Positions 7,916 through 16,206 are shown, counted from the stretch's first letter. The stretch: 23,138 nt of DNA from Eubacterium sp. UBA3279 (GCA_002361775.1 DETV01000064.1:1814-24951), one strand, 5' to 3'. The notes: generated by a model from the sequence alone, not told the origin. Program-made: numbers and translations.

Positions 7916-8905
7916 ATGCAGAGAAATGAAAGGGGAACAGGTTTGCACGATAGAGGTTTGGGGGTATTGGAACAGTATGGTCTGGAAGCCAGAACAGTCC
8001 TGCGGGGACGGGGAGCATTGATTTGCGAGACAGAAGAAGGACTGAAAATAATCCGGGAGTATTGGGGTTCTCCGGGAAAAATGGAACAGTTGAGGAAAAT
8101 GCAGCTTCACTGCCGTGAATCCGGTTTTCCACTGGTAGATCTTGTTTTGGAAAATCAGGAAGGACAGGTAGTGACCACGGGGGAGGAAGGAATTCCCTAT
8201 ATTGTCAGAGATTGGTTTAAGGGAAGAGAATGTGATCCCCGTTCACAGGAAGATATTAAAAAAAGCGTGGAGGCGATGGCCAGATTACATACGGTATTGG
8301 TGTTGGAGGAGGATGGAGAGCAGGTTCCCGGGTTGCTGGAAGAGTGCGGAAGGCATAACCGGGAACTTCGCAGAATCCGGAAATTTCTCCAACATAAAAA
8401 AAGAAAAAATGAATTTGAAGAAAAACTTTCAGGAAGTATTTCCTATTTCCTGGAAAAAGGGGAAAAAACTGAAATAGAAATGGGAAAAATTCTCGCAAAT
8501 AAAGGTACTGTTTCAGATCAGAACCGGATTTGTCATGGAGAATGTAATCAGCATAATATATTGTTTACCGGAAAAGGAGTGGCATTTACGAATTTTGATC
8601 ACTGGAACCGATTGCCTCAGATATGTGATTTGGGACAGTTTATGAGAAAAATTCTCGAAAAATATCAATGGGATCTACGGATAGGAGAAGATATGATACT
8701 GTCGTATGACAGAGAAAAGTCTTTGTCAGACAGAGAACGGGTATGTTTGAAATGTTATCTGTCTTATCCATGGAAATTCTGGAAACTGGCCAATTTTTAT
8801 ACCAACAGTAATAAAGTCTGGATTTCCCAGAAGAATCTGGAAAAACTGGAGCAGACAATTGCTCTGGTGCAGCCGTGGAATGAATTTATACGGTATTTTC
8901 AGTAA
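7916..8905 (+). CDS. CotS-family spore coat protein (kinase-like fold)
   Basis: Member of the CotS/YutH branch of the APH/choline kinase-like fold, whose Bacillus members are spore coat proteins. Visible: GLKIIREYW (Lys of the N lobe), IVRDWFKGREC hinge region, RICHGECNQHNIL (about 205-216; the catalytic HGDxxxxN motif with Glu in place of Asp) and TNFDHWN (about 225-231; counterpart of the metal-binding DFD). The C-terminal helices are rich in aromatic residues (YLSYPWKFWKLANFY), as in CotS proteins. The ATG at 7916 has a weak RBS. A TTG at 7943, preceded by AAAGGGGAA, is an equally likely start and would remove nine residues. The changed catalytic motif makes true kinase activity doubtful. 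Confidence 0.8.
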   Translation: MQRNERGTGLHDRGLGVLEQYGLEARTVLRGRGALICETEEGLKIIREYWGSPGKMEQLRKMQLHCRESGFPLVDLVLENQEGQVVTTGEEGIPYIVRDWFKGRECDPRSQEDIKKSVEAMARLHTVLVLEEDGEQVPGLLEECGRHNRELRRIRKFLQHKKRKNEFEEKLSGSISYFLEKGEKTEIEMGKILANKGTVSDQNRICHGECNQHNILFTGKGVAFTNFDHWNRLPQICDLGQFMRKILEKYQWDLRIGEDMILSYDREKSLSDRERVCLKCYLSYPWKFWKLANFYTNSNKVWISQKNLEKLEQTIALVQPWNEFIRYFQ

Positions 8906-9029
8906 TTATTTTCGGGAAAATATCCAACAAATCCCGGCTTGTACTTCCATTTTTTTATTATATGGTATATAATGAAAAAAGAATATCTGTCAGAACAGAT
9001 TATCGGAAAATATTTTGGGAGGTACTATG

Positions 9030-10766
9030 ATGGAATACAGAGAAACATATGAATCATGGTTAAGTAATCCGTATTTTGATGAGGAAACAAAGAGTGAGTT
9101 AAGAAGTATCGCTGATGATGACAAGGAAATCAAAGAAAGATTTTATAAAGATCTGGAATTTGGTACAGCAGGTCTGCGTGGTGTTATCGGCGCAGGTACC
9201 AATCGGATGAATATTTACGTGGTGAGAAAGACAACCCAGGGACTGGCAAATTATATTGCGGCGGTGAATGCTCAGGCGCAGGGCGTAGCGATTGCTTACG
9301 ATTCCCGCCGGATGTCACCGGAATTTGCTCAGGAAGCAGCTCTTTGTCTGGCAGCCAACGGAATTAAGGCTTATATTTTTGAAAGTCTTCGTCCTACACC
9401 GGAGCTTTCATATGCTGTGCGTAAGCTGGGTTGTATTGCAGGTATCAATATTACAGCAAGCCACAATCCGCCAGAGTACAACGGATATAAAGTTTACTGG
9501 GAGGATGGCGCTCAGATTACACCGCCTCATGACAGTGGAATTATGGCAGAAGTTCAGAAAGTGACAGATTACAATGATGTGAAGACGATGGATAAAGCTG
9601 AAGCTGAAAAAGCAGGTCTGTATATTGTGATCGGCAAAGATATAGATGACACCTATATGGAAGAACTGAAAAGTCAGGTTATCCATATGGATGCCATTAA
9701 AGCGATGGCTAAAGAGCTGAAGATCGTGTACTCACCTTTGCATGGTACAGGTAATATTCCGGCAAGAAGAGTTCTGGCAGAGCTGGGATTTGAGAATGTA
9801 TATGTTGTAAAGGAACAGGAACTGCCGGATGGAGAATTCCCTACAGTAAGTTATCCCAACCCGGAAGCAGATGAAGCCTTTGATCTGGGACTGAAACTGG
9901 CAAAAGAAGTGGATGCGGATCTTGTACTGGCTACTGACCCGGATGCAGACCGTCTGGGTGTCCGTGTAAAAGATTCCAGGACAGGAGAATATCATACTCT
10001 GACAGGTAATATGTCAGGATGTCTTCTGGAAGAATATGAACTGAGCCAGAGAAAAGCAGTAAACGGAAGTCTTCCGGAGGATGGCGCAGTTATCAGTACT
10101 ATCGTTACTACCAATATGGCATCAGCTATTGCCAAATCTTATGGTCTGCGCTTTATTGAAGTTCTTACAGGATTTAAGTTTATCGGTCAGCAGATTCTTG
10201 GATTTGAAAAGAGCGGAAAAGGAACATATCTGTTTGGTTTTGAAGAAAGTTACGGATGTCTGATCGGTACTCATGCAAGAGATAAGGATGCCATTGTGGC
10301 TACCATGGCTCTTTGTGAAGCGGCAGCTTATTATAAAACTCAGGGAAAAACTCTGTGGGATGCCATGATCGATATGTATGAAAAATATGGTTATTACAAA
10401 GATGATATTCAGTCTGTAACCTTAAAAGGTATTGAAGGACTGGCTAAGATTCAGGAGATTCTGGAAACATTCCGTACCAATCCTCCAAAGAAAATCGGCG
10501 CATATGATGTGGTTTCTGCAAGAGATTATAAGAAGGATACTATTGTGGATCTGGCAACCGGCGAGACAAAAGCTACAGGTCTTCCAAGTTCCAATGTACT
10601 CTACTACGATCTGACCGACGATGCATGGGTATGTGTAAGACCATCCGGAACAGAGCCAAAAGTAAAATTCTATTACGGAGTCAAAGGAACCTCTCTGGAG
10701 GATGCAGATGAGAAATCAGCAGCTCTGGGCAAAGAAATTCTTGCAATGATCGATAAGATGCTGTGA
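9030..10766 (+). CDS. Phosphoglucomutase/phosphomannomutase (alpha-D-phosphohexomutase)
   Basis: Interconverts hexose 1- and 6-phosphates (glucose, perhaps mannose), linking glycolysis to nucleotide sugars and glycogen. All four family signatures are present: phosphoserine loop TASHNPPEYNG (Ser144), metal loop ATDPDADR (about 301-308), sugar-binding GFEESYG, and phosphate-binding RPSGTEPKVKFYY near the C terminus. The length of 578 residues fits PgcA-type enzymes. GGGAGG lies 7 nt before ATG 9030, with an adjacent ATG at 9027 as the alternative start. It is monocistronic by spacing. A TATAAT at 8968-8973 is a likely -10, but I see no good -35 for it. Confidence 0.95.
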   Translation: MEYRETYESWLSNPYFDEETKSELRSIADDDKEIKERFYKDLEFGTAGLRGVIGAGTNRMNIYVVRKTTQGLANYIAAVNAQAQGVAIAYDSRRMSPEFAQEAALCLAANGIKAYIFESLRPTPELSYAVRKLGCIAGINITASHNPPEYNGYKVYWEDGAQITPPHDSGIMAEVQKVTDYNDVKTMDKAEAEKAGLYIVIGKDIDDTYMEELKSQVIHMDAIKAMAKELKIVYSPLHGTGNIPARRVLAELGFENVYVVKEQELPDGEFPTVSYPNPEADEAFDLGLKLAKEVDADLVLATDPDADRLGVRVKDSRTGEYHTLTGNMSGCLLEEYELSQRKAVNGSLPEDGAVISTIVTTNMASAIAKSYGLRFIEVLTGFKFIGQQILGFEKSGKGTYLFGFEESYGCLIGTHARDKDAIVATMALCEAAAYYKTQGKTLWDAMIDMYEKYGYYKDDIQSVTLKGIEGLAKIQEILETFRTNPPKKIGAYDVVSARDYKKDTIVDLATGETKATGLPSSNVLYYDLTDDAWVCVRPSGTEPKVKFYYGVKGTSLEDADEKSAALGKEILAMIDKML

Positions 10767-10824
10767 ATAGAGGAAACAGTAACACATTCGTAAGAAGAAT
10801 AAGGATAAAATATCTTTAAAATCC

Positions 10825-10853
10825 TTGACAAAATATATGTGACAGTATATAAA
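10825..10853 (+). promoter_or_regulatory. Sigma-A promoter for hup
   Basis: Perfect -35 TTGACA (10825-10830), 17-bp spacer, and -10 TATAAA (10848-10853). An inverted repeat AAGGAT (10801-10806)/ATCCTT (10821-10826) overlaps the -35 and could be an operator. It leaves a leader of about 75 nt before hup. Confidence 0.85.
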
Positions 10854-10872
10854 TAGGTGTAGTAAAAATGTT

Positions 10873-10893
10873 GCCGCAGCGGATGGCTGCGGC
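10873..10893 (+). other. GC-rich leader hairpin upstream of hup
   Basis: GCCGCAGC (10873-10880) and GCTGCGGC (10886-10893) form a perfect 8-bp stem around a 5-nt loop (GGATG), about 12 nt after the predicted transcription start. No T-tract follows, so it is not a terminator. It may protect the 5' end of an abundant mRNA or mark a protein-binding site. Confidence 0.65.
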
Positions 10894-10933
10894 GGCATAC
10901 TAATATACTTTAACTACTTATAGGAGGAATAAC

Positions 10934-11209
10934 ATGAATAAAACAGAATTGATTGCAGCTATGGCAGAACAGACAGAGTTATCCAAAAAGGATGCAGAAG
11001 CTGCTTTAAAAGCATTTGTTGATGTAGTATCTGAAGAATTAAAGAAAGGTGAGAAAGTTCAGTTAGTTGGTTTTGGTACTTTCGAAGTTTCTGAAAGAGC
11101 AGCAAGAGAAGGAAGAAATCCTGCAACTGGCGAAGCTATGACAATCAAAGCTTCTAAAGCTCCTAAGTTTAAAGCTGGTAAAGCACTGAAAGATCTGATT
11201 AACGAATAA
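10934..11209 (+). CDS. hup: HU-family nucleoid DNA-binding protein
   Basis: Histone-like protein that bends and compacts DNA as a dimer. The 91 residues begin MNKTELIAAMAEQTELSKKDA and carry GFGTFEVSERAAREGRNP, the conserved core leading into the DNA-binding arm, then APKFKAGKALKDLIN. The RBS AGGAGG (10922-10927) lies 6 nt before the ATG. It is followed 22 bp later by rqcP, an order common in Clostridia and Bacilli next to the yabP/yabQ/divIC/spoIIE cluster. Confidence 0.97.
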   Translation: MNKTELIAAMAEQTELSKKDAEAALKAFVDVVSEELKKGEKVQLVGFGTFEVSERAAREGRNPATGEAMTIKASKAPKFKAGKALKDLINE

Positions 11210-11231
11210 TTTCAGACAGGTTTTAGTATAT

Positions 11232-11471
11232 ATGAGACTGGACAAATTTTTGAAAGTTTCTCGACTGATCAAACGGAGAACGGTGGCGAATGAAGCTTGC
11301 GATGCGGGGCGGGTAATGATTAATGAAAGACCGGCCAAGGCATCTGCTCAGGTAAAAGCGGGAGACGTACTGGAAATCCAGTTTGGAAGTAAAGCAGTAA
11401 AAGTAGAAGTATTAAATGTACAGGAAACGGTAAAAAAAGAGGAAGCTCAGGAATTATACCGGTATCTGTAA
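11232..11471 (+). CDS. rqcP: S4-domain RNA-binding protein RqcP
   Basis: Small (79 aa) S4-domain protein, homologue of B. subtilis YabO/RqcP, which binds the 50S subunit and helps RqcH add alanine tails during ribosome-associated quality control. The S4 core MRLDKFLKVSRLIKRRTVANEACDAGRV (two helices) and INERPAKASAQVKAGDVLEI (beta hairpin) covers most of the protein. The RBS is weak (AGACAGG, 11-nt spacer). Its position between hup and yabP supports the assignment. Confidence 0.92.
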   Translation: MRLDKFLKVSRLIKRRTVANEACDAGRVMINERPAKASAQVKAGDVLEIQFGSKAVKVEVLNVQETVKKEEAQELYRYL

Positions 11472-11490
11472 GAATCCCCCTTCATATAAT
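11462..11490 (+). promoter_or_regulatory. Candidate sigma-E promoter for yabPQ
   Basis: CATATAAT (11483-11490) is one base from the sigma-E -10 consensus CATACAAT. GTATCTG (11462-11468), 14 bp upstream, is a partial -35 match. Just downstream (about 11491-11533) lies an imperfect long hairpin, with GTCCG and CGGAC arms plus flanking pairs, in the yabP leader. YabP and YabQ are sigma-E controlled in Bacillus, which makes the candidate reasonable but unproven. Confidence 0.4.
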
Positions 11491-11553
11491 GTATCATAGT
11501 CCGTCTGCCTTAAAGGGCGGCGGACCATGGTACAGGATATGGAGGGATTTTTT

Positions 11554-11838
11554 ATGGAAGAAAGAAAGGACAGTATCCATGGGCTCAATCTGCAGGAACG
11601 AAAGAAGGGGACAATTACAGGAGTAGTGGATGTGATGTCTTTTGATTCGGAGCAAATATTTCTGGAAACAACTCAGGGAATGATGACGATCAAAGGAAAG
11701 GATCTTCATGTAAGTCGTCTGCAACTGGAGAGTGGAGAGGTGGATGTGGAGGGAATTGTAGACAGTCTGATTTATACAGAGCAGGGATCATACGGGAACA
11801 AAAAGAAAGGAAGCCTTATAAAAAGGCTGTTCCAGTAG
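11554..11838 (+). CDS. yabP: Sporulation protein YabP
   Basis: YabP/YqfC family, mother-cell protein needed for normal spore development in Bacillus. The start at 11554 is chosen because GGAGGG lies 7 nt upstream; an ATG at 11527 in the same frame lies inside the leader hairpin. The 94 residues contain the family core GTITGVVDVMSFDSEQIFLETTQGMMTIKG and HVSRLQLESGEVDVEGIVDSL (read in pieces). There is no TM segment. It lies two bases from yabQ, with which it is almost surely co-translated. Confidence 0.92.
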   Translation: MEERKDSIHGLNLQERKKGTITGVVDVMSFDSEQIFLETTQGMMTIKGKDLHVSRLQLESGEVDVEGIVDSLIYTEQGSYGNKKKGSLIKRLFQ

Positions 11839-11840
11839 TT

Positions 11841-12341
11841 ATGAGCAGTTATATGGGGAGAGAACTGGTTTTGTTTATGAATTCCCTGTGGTATGGCGCC
11901 GTACTCTGGATGATTTATGATTGTCTCCGGATTTTAAGAAAGGTATTTCCCCATTCTTCTGCAATGACGGGTATGGAAGATCTATTGTTTTGGATTGGAA
12001 GCAGTTTGTTTTTGTTTTCTGAATTCTTTCGGGAAAATGCAGGAGTTTTGAGGGGGTATCTTTTTACAGGGGTAGCAGCAGGAGCCTTGGCCTGGCATTT
12101 TTCCCTGAGCAGATATTTTGTCAGATATACGGGCTGGATTTTGCTGAAAGGAAAGGAACTCCTGGGAATTCCTTTGAGAAAAGCAGTTATTTTGGTAAAA
12201 AGGTTGAAATTTTGTATTTCCCGTTGTAGAATCTCAGTATATGGAAAGCATTACAGAAACAGGAGAGCGGAATATGGTCAGAAAGAAAAAGACTGTAAAA
12301 AAAAGAAATGGAAAAGCAAGACGGCGAAACGTGCAGAATAG
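11841..12341 (+). CDS. yabQ: Spore cortex membrane protein YabQ
   Basis: YabQ family, integral membrane protein of the forespore outer membrane required for cortex formation in B. subtilis. The sequence has a hydrophobic N-terminal segment (LVLFMNSLWYGAVLWMIYD), a typical YDCLRILRKVFPHS junction, then two or three further TM segments (about 45-100). The C-terminal tail is strongly basic (EKDCKKKKWKSKTAKRAE). Its length of 166 aa is usual. The last 68 bp overlap divIC in another frame, a clear overlap for this cluster. Confidence 0.88.
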   Translation: MSSYMGRELVLFMNSLWYGAVLWMIYDCLRILRKVFPHSSAMTGMEDLLFWIGSSLFLFSEFFRENAGVLRGYLFTGVAAGALAWHFSLSRYFVRYTGWILLKGKELLGIPLRKAVILVKRLKFCISRCRISVYGKHYRNRRAEYGQKEKDCKKKKWKSKTAKRAE

Positions 12342-12606
12342 AGCAGCGATGCTGGGAATCAGCGGAGTTGTATGTATGCTTTTGGCGGTGCTTCTGGTGG
12401 AAGGCCATTCTCTTCAGAATAAAATCCGTCAGAATAAAGAACGGTATGAACAGTTGGAAAAACAGTTAGAGGAAGAACAGGCGCGTACAGGGGAAATCGA
12501 AGAATTACAGGGATATATGCAAAGTGATGAATACGTGGAAAAGATTGCAAAAGAAAAGATTGGTCTTGTAAAAGAAAATGAAATTATTTTCAAAGAGACA
12601 AAGTGA
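12274..12606 (+). CDS. divIC: Septum formation initiator DivIC/FtsB
   Basis: Bitopic division protein of the FtsL-DivIB-DivIC complex. It has a basic cytoplasmic N terminus, one TM helix (about residues 25-48, LGISGVVCMLLAVLLVEG), a coiled coil (RQNKERYEQLEKQLEEEQAR) and the conserved tail SDEYVEKIAKEKIGLVKENEIIF. The start at 12274 follows AGGAG with an 8-nt spacer; the in-frame ATG at 12241 would extend it by 11 residues and has no RBS. It overlaps the yabQ 3' end. Confidence 0.92.
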   Translation: MVRKKKTVKKRNGKARRRNVQNRAAMLGISGVVCMLLAVLLVEGHSLQNKIRQNKERYEQLEKQLEEEQARTGEIEELQGYMQSDEYVEKIAKEKIGLVKENEIIFKETK

Positions 12607-12610
12607 TTTT

Positions 12611-12678
12611 TTTGTCTAAAAATTTTTTCAGAGATATCTGTGAATTTGACAAGTTTTTTGGAAAGCTGTATTTATAAT
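12611..12678 (+). promoter_or_regulatory. Spo0A-type promoter upstream of spoIIE
   Basis: TTGACA (12646-12651) and TATAAT (12673-12678) are both perfect but 21 bp apart, too far for ordinary sigma-A binding and close to the 21-22 bp spacing of B. subtilis spoIIE and spoIIG promoters that need Spo0A~P. A 0A-box-like TTTGTCTAAA lies at 12611-12620. The reverse of TTTGACA (12645-12651) reads TGTCAAA, a second 0A-box match overlapping the -35. A small hairpin, CCGGAG (12695-12700)/CTCCGG (12709-12714), follows in the leader. Confidence 0.75.
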
Positions 12679-12740
12679 ACTCCTTTAAGGACATCCGGAG
12701 GCAATACGCTCCGGCAAGGCGATAAGGGGGTCAGGGATGC

Positions 12741-14219
12741 ATGCAGATGTGGATGATTGCCATGCTCGCAGTCAGTGCTTTACTGATTGTCCGGGACATG
12801 GCAAAACTTATTTTCACAGACAGGACAAAAGGGAAACCGATATACGATGCTTATCCGCAGAAGGAAAAAATTGAACGGTATGCCAGATCATTTCAACGGT
12901 TGGCGCATACTTTTTACGAATTGCCCAATTATCAGCAACAGTTGTCTCAAGGGGAAATTCAGGATATTTTTTCTCATGTTCAGGAAGGCGTATGCAAAGA
13001 ATGTCCTCAGAAGGATTATTGCTGGAAAGAGATGGAACACAGAACCAGTCAGAAAGTGTATGAATTGCTCCAGATTATTGAAGATGGAAATCCGGACAGA
13101 TTTTTGAGAGCCCAGGGAGACTGGATCGGGGAATGCCGTCAGGCAGTACGTTTTACAGAGGGACTTCAAAAATCTTTTTTTGAGGCGAGGGAGGAATTGT
13201 TATACAGAAACCGGCTGATAGAGAATCGTCTGGCTGTGGCAGAACAATTAAATGAGGTGGCAAGACTGATACAGAAATTATCGGGAGATGTGAGTGATAT
13301 TTCCACCATGCCCACCGCCATGGAAGAAAAAATCCGCAGGCAATTGCAAAAACAGCATATTTTGGTGAAACAGGTGTGGATGCTTTCAAAACCGGATGAA
13401 AAATGGAGAATTTTTCTCACCATGCGAACCAGAGGCGGTCAGTGTATGACAATGAAAGAGGTAGCCCGTCAGCTTTCTCAGGTATGTGGATGCAACATGG
13501 TTCCCTCCCGGGAAAGCAGAGCTGTTCTCAACAGTGATATGAAAACAGTTTTATTTACAGAGGACGTGAATTATAAGGTGTTGTATGGGGTTGCCCGGGT
13601 GACGAAAGAGCAGGAGACTGTGTCGGGAGATAATTATGCCTGCGCCAGTACAGATGATCAGTTTGTAATGTGCCTTTCAGACGGTATGGGATCGGGAGTG
13701 GAGGCCTGCAGGGAAAGTGAGACAGTGGTGGAATTACTGGAACAGTTTGTTACCTCTGGATTTTCCAGAGAGACGGCAGCCAGAATGGTAAATTCTGCTT
13801 TGGTGCTTCAAAGAAAAAATGGAATGTTTTCCAGTGTGGATGTATGTTCTCTGGACTTATACAGTGGTATCTGTGAGTTTTTGAAAGCGGGGGCAGCTAC
13901 CACATTTATCCGGCGTTCTAATTGGGTGGAAACGATTACCTCCACCAGTATGGCTGCTGGTCTGGTGCAGCAGTTGGATTTTGAGAAAACTTCCAAGAAG
14001 TTATATGACGGAGATTATCTGGTTATGGTGACAGACGGCGTTCTGGATGCGCTTCCGGGAAAGCAGGAAGAAGAAATTATGAAGGAAATTATACTTCAGG
14101 CGCAGGAAGAGATGCCCAGAGAACTGGGAAGATATATTTTGGAAAAAGTGTTAAGTTACAGCAACTATCGAGCCAGAGACGATATGACGGTGCTGGTAGC
14201 GGGTATGTGGAAAAAATAG
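12741..14219 (+). CDS. spoIIE: Short SpoIIE serine phosphatase
   Basis: PP2C-type phosphatase that dephosphorylates SpoIIAA and so triggers sigma-F in the forespore. Seen: one N-terminal hydrophobic helix (MWMIAMLAVSALLIV), the SpoIIE central region with the Cys cluster VCKECPQKDYCWKE (about 92-105), and the phosphatase domain (about 290-490) with SGDNYACA, SDGMGSG, VTDGVLDALPG and the terminal RDDMTVLVAG, which carry the metal-binding aspartates. At 492 residues it is far shorter than B. subtilis SpoIIE (about 830), because the ten-helix membrane domain is missing. The region upstream is the promoter, so this is not a frameshift. Location between divIC and tilS is the classical one. Confidence 0.93.
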   Translation: MQMWMIAMLAVSALLIVRDMAKLIFTDRTKGKPIYDAYPQKEKIERYARSFQRLAHTFYELPNYQQQLSQGEIQDIFSHVQEGVCKECPQKDYCWKEMEHRTSQKVYELLQIIEDGNPDRFLRAQGDWIGECRQAVRFTEGLQKSFFEAREELLYRNRLIENRLAVAEQLNEVARLIQKLSGDVSDISTMPTAMEEKIRRQLQKQHILVKQVWMLSKPDEKWRIFLTMRTRGGQCMTMKEVARQLSQVCGCNMVPSRESRAVLNSDMKTVLFTEDVNYKVLYGVARVTKEQETVSGDNYACASTDDQFVMCLSDGMGSGVEACRESETVVELLEQFVTSGFSRETAARMVNSALVLQRKNGMFSSVDVCSLDLYSGICEFLKAGAATTFIRRSNWVETITSTSMAAGLVQQLDFEKTSKKLYDGDYLVMVTDGVLDALPGKQEEEIMKEIILQAQEEMPRELGRYILEKVLSYSNYRARDDMTVLVAGMWKK

Positions 14220-14237
14220 AGAGGAAAAGAGATTTCC

Positions 14238-15665
14238 ATGGGGAAAACAGAGAGAAAAGTTCAGGAGTTTGTGGAAAAGTACAGGATGATTCAAAAGGGA
14301 GACAGGATTGTGGCAGGAATCTCCGGAGGAGCAGATTCCGTATGTCTGCTGTATTTAATGAAAGAATTGCAGAAGATTTATGATTTTTCAATAATCGCAG
14401 TCCATGTAAATCATCAGCTCAGAGAAGGGGAGGCTGTTCGGGATGAAGAGTTTGTCAGAGAACTGTGCAGCCGGGAAAAGGTTCCTTTTTACGCCTGTCA
14501 TGTGGATGTGGAGAAAATAGCACAGGAATCAGGAATTTCTCTGGAAGAGGCGGGAAGAAATGCAAGGTATGAGATTTTTTCGCAGATTTGTCGGAAGGAA
14601 AGTGGAAATAAAATCGCATTGGCACATCATCAGGATGATCTGGCAGAAACTATGCTGCATCATCTGGCCAGAGGGACGGGAGCGGCAGGATTGTGCAGTT
14701 TGAAGCCGGTATATGGAAACAGAATTCGTCCCTTGCTGTGTATGACACGGCAGGAAGTGGAGTCCTATCTTGAGGAAAAGAAGATTAGCTGGCAGACAGA
14801 CAGTACCAATCTGGATGATCATTATACCAGGAATAAAATCCGCCATCATGTGGTAGATTATCTTTGTCGGGAAATTAATTCGCAGACAGTTTCTCATATG
14901 GCTCAGACGGCGGAGGAGCTGGGAGAGATTCAGGATTTTTTGGAAAAACTGGCAGAAGAGAAGATGAAAAAATATTGCCGGAAACAGGGAAAAGATATTT
15001 TTCTTTCAGAGAGTCTCAGGAAAGAGGAGGCTGTTATTTCCCGGCGGATCATTCTCAGGGTGTTGAAAGAGGTTTCCGGAAAAAAAAAGGATTTTACGAG
15101 AGAACACGTGGAGATGATCTGCAGATTATGGGAAAAGCAGGTGGGAAAACAGGTATATTTGCCCTATCAGATAACGGGAGAACGGATGTATGAAGGCGTT
15201 CTGTTCGGAAGAAACGAAGCAAAACAATTGGATGGACCCATTGGGATTTGTCCAGAATGCAAACAAATACCTTTAGAAATTCCCGGGGTAACCCAGGTGG
15301 GGAAATACTTCATAGAATGTCAGGTGCTTTGCCGGGAGGAAACAGAGGATAAATTTCTTAGAATTCCTGAAAAAACGTATACTAAATGGTTGAATTATGA
15401 TAGAATAGAAAATAGTCTGGTATTTCGGCATCGTCAATCAGGAGATCGATTCAGCGCCCATCCTTCCGGTGGAAGCAAAAAATTGAAAGACTATCTGATC
15501 GACAGAAAGATTCCCCGTCAGGAACGGGATTTCCTTGGATTGCTTGCAGAAGGAAATGAAATTCTGTGGATAATCGGTGACCGGATCAGCCAGAAATATA
15601 AAGTGTCAGAAGAAACACGTCACATATTACATATCCAGATAAAAGGAGGAGATATCCATGAGTGA
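14238..15665 (+). CDS. tilS: tRNA(Ile)-lysidine synthetase
   Basis: ATP-dependent attachment of lysine to C34 of the CAU-anticodon tRNA-Ile, giving lysidine and AUA decoding; essential in most bacteria. The N-type ATP pyrophosphatase P-loop SGGADS lies at residues 29-34, with VHVNHQLRE, LAHHQDDLAETMLHHLARGTGAAGL (read as two motifs) and RNKIRHHV following. The C-terminal TilS domains appear in FRHRQSGDRFSAHPSGG and KKLKDYLIDRKIPRQERD. The length (475) is normal. The last 8 bp overlap hpt, indicating translational coupling. Confidence 0.96.
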   Translation: MGKTERKVQEFVEKYRMIQKGDRIVAGISGGADSVCLLYLMKELQKIYDFSIIAVHVNHQLREGEAVRDEEFVRELCSREKVPFYACHVDVEKIAQESGISLEEAGRNARYEIFSQICRKESGNKIALAHHQDDLAETMLHHLARGTGAAGLCSLKPVYGNRIRPLLCMTRQEVESYLEEKKISWQTDSTNLDDHYTRNKIRHHVVDYLCREINSQTVSHMAQTAEELGEIQDFLEKLAEEKMKKYCRKQGKDIFLSESLRKEEAVISRRIILRVLKEVSGKKKDFTREHVEMICRLWEKQVGKQVYLPYQITGERMYEGVLFGRNEAKQLDGPIGICPECKQIPLEIPGVTQVGKYFIECQVLCREETEDKFLRIPEKTYTKWLNYDRIENSLVFRHRQSGDRFSAHPSGGSKKLKDYLIDRKIPRQERDFLGLLAEGNEILWIIGDRISQKYKVSEETRHILHIQIKGGDIHE

Positions 15666-16185
15666 TAAAATCAGTGTTTTGATAGGAGAAAAAGAAGTAG
15701 ATCAGAGAATCGAAGAGATTGGAAAACAGATCAGTGAAGCCTATGAGGGAAAATGTGTGCATATGGTATGTATTTTAAAAGGCAGTGTATTTTTTGCCTG
15801 TGAACTGGCAAAGAGAATCACAGTACCGGTTACCCTGGACTTTATGTCTGTTTCCAGTTATGGAGATGATACAAAATCCAGTGGTGTTGTAAAGATCATT
15901 AAAGACCTGGATGAACCTCTAGAGGGAAAAGACGTACTGATCGTGGAGGATATTATTGATTCCGGACGTACACTGAGTTATTTGATTGAGATTTTGAAAC
16001 AGAGACATCCGGCCAGCCTGCATCTTTGTACATTGCTGGATAAACCGGAACGCCGGGTGAAAGAAGTGTATGTGGATTATACCTGCTTTAACATTCCGGA
16101 TGAATTTGTAGTGGGATATGGTCTGGATTATGCACAGAAATATAGAAATCTCCCATATATCGGCGTGGTACAGCCGGAAGCGTAA
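15658..16185 (+). CDS. hpt: Hypoxanthine phosphoribosyltransferase
   Basis: Purine salvage: hypoxanthine or guanine plus PRPP to IMP/GMP. The 175 residues carry the PRPP loop VLIVEDIIDSGRTL (about 93-106), the flexible loop segment MSVSSYGDDTKSSG, and the purine-binding FVVGYGLDYAQKYRNLPYIG near the end. AGGAGG lies 6 nt before the ATG, which overlaps the tilS stop region. In Bacillus this enzyme is also genetically linked to tilS and ftsH expression. Confidence 0.96.
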   Translation: MSDKISVLIGEKEVDQRIEEIGKQISEAYEGKCVHMVCILKGSVFFACELAKRITVPVTLDFMSVSSYGDDTKSSGVVKIIKDLDEPLEGKDVLIVEDIIDSGRTLSYLIEILKQRHPASLHLCTLLDKPERRVKEVYVDYTCFNIPDEFVVGYGLDYAQKYRNLPYIGVVQPEA

Positions 16186-16206
16186 CAAGCTGAAAGGAGA
16201 GACAGG

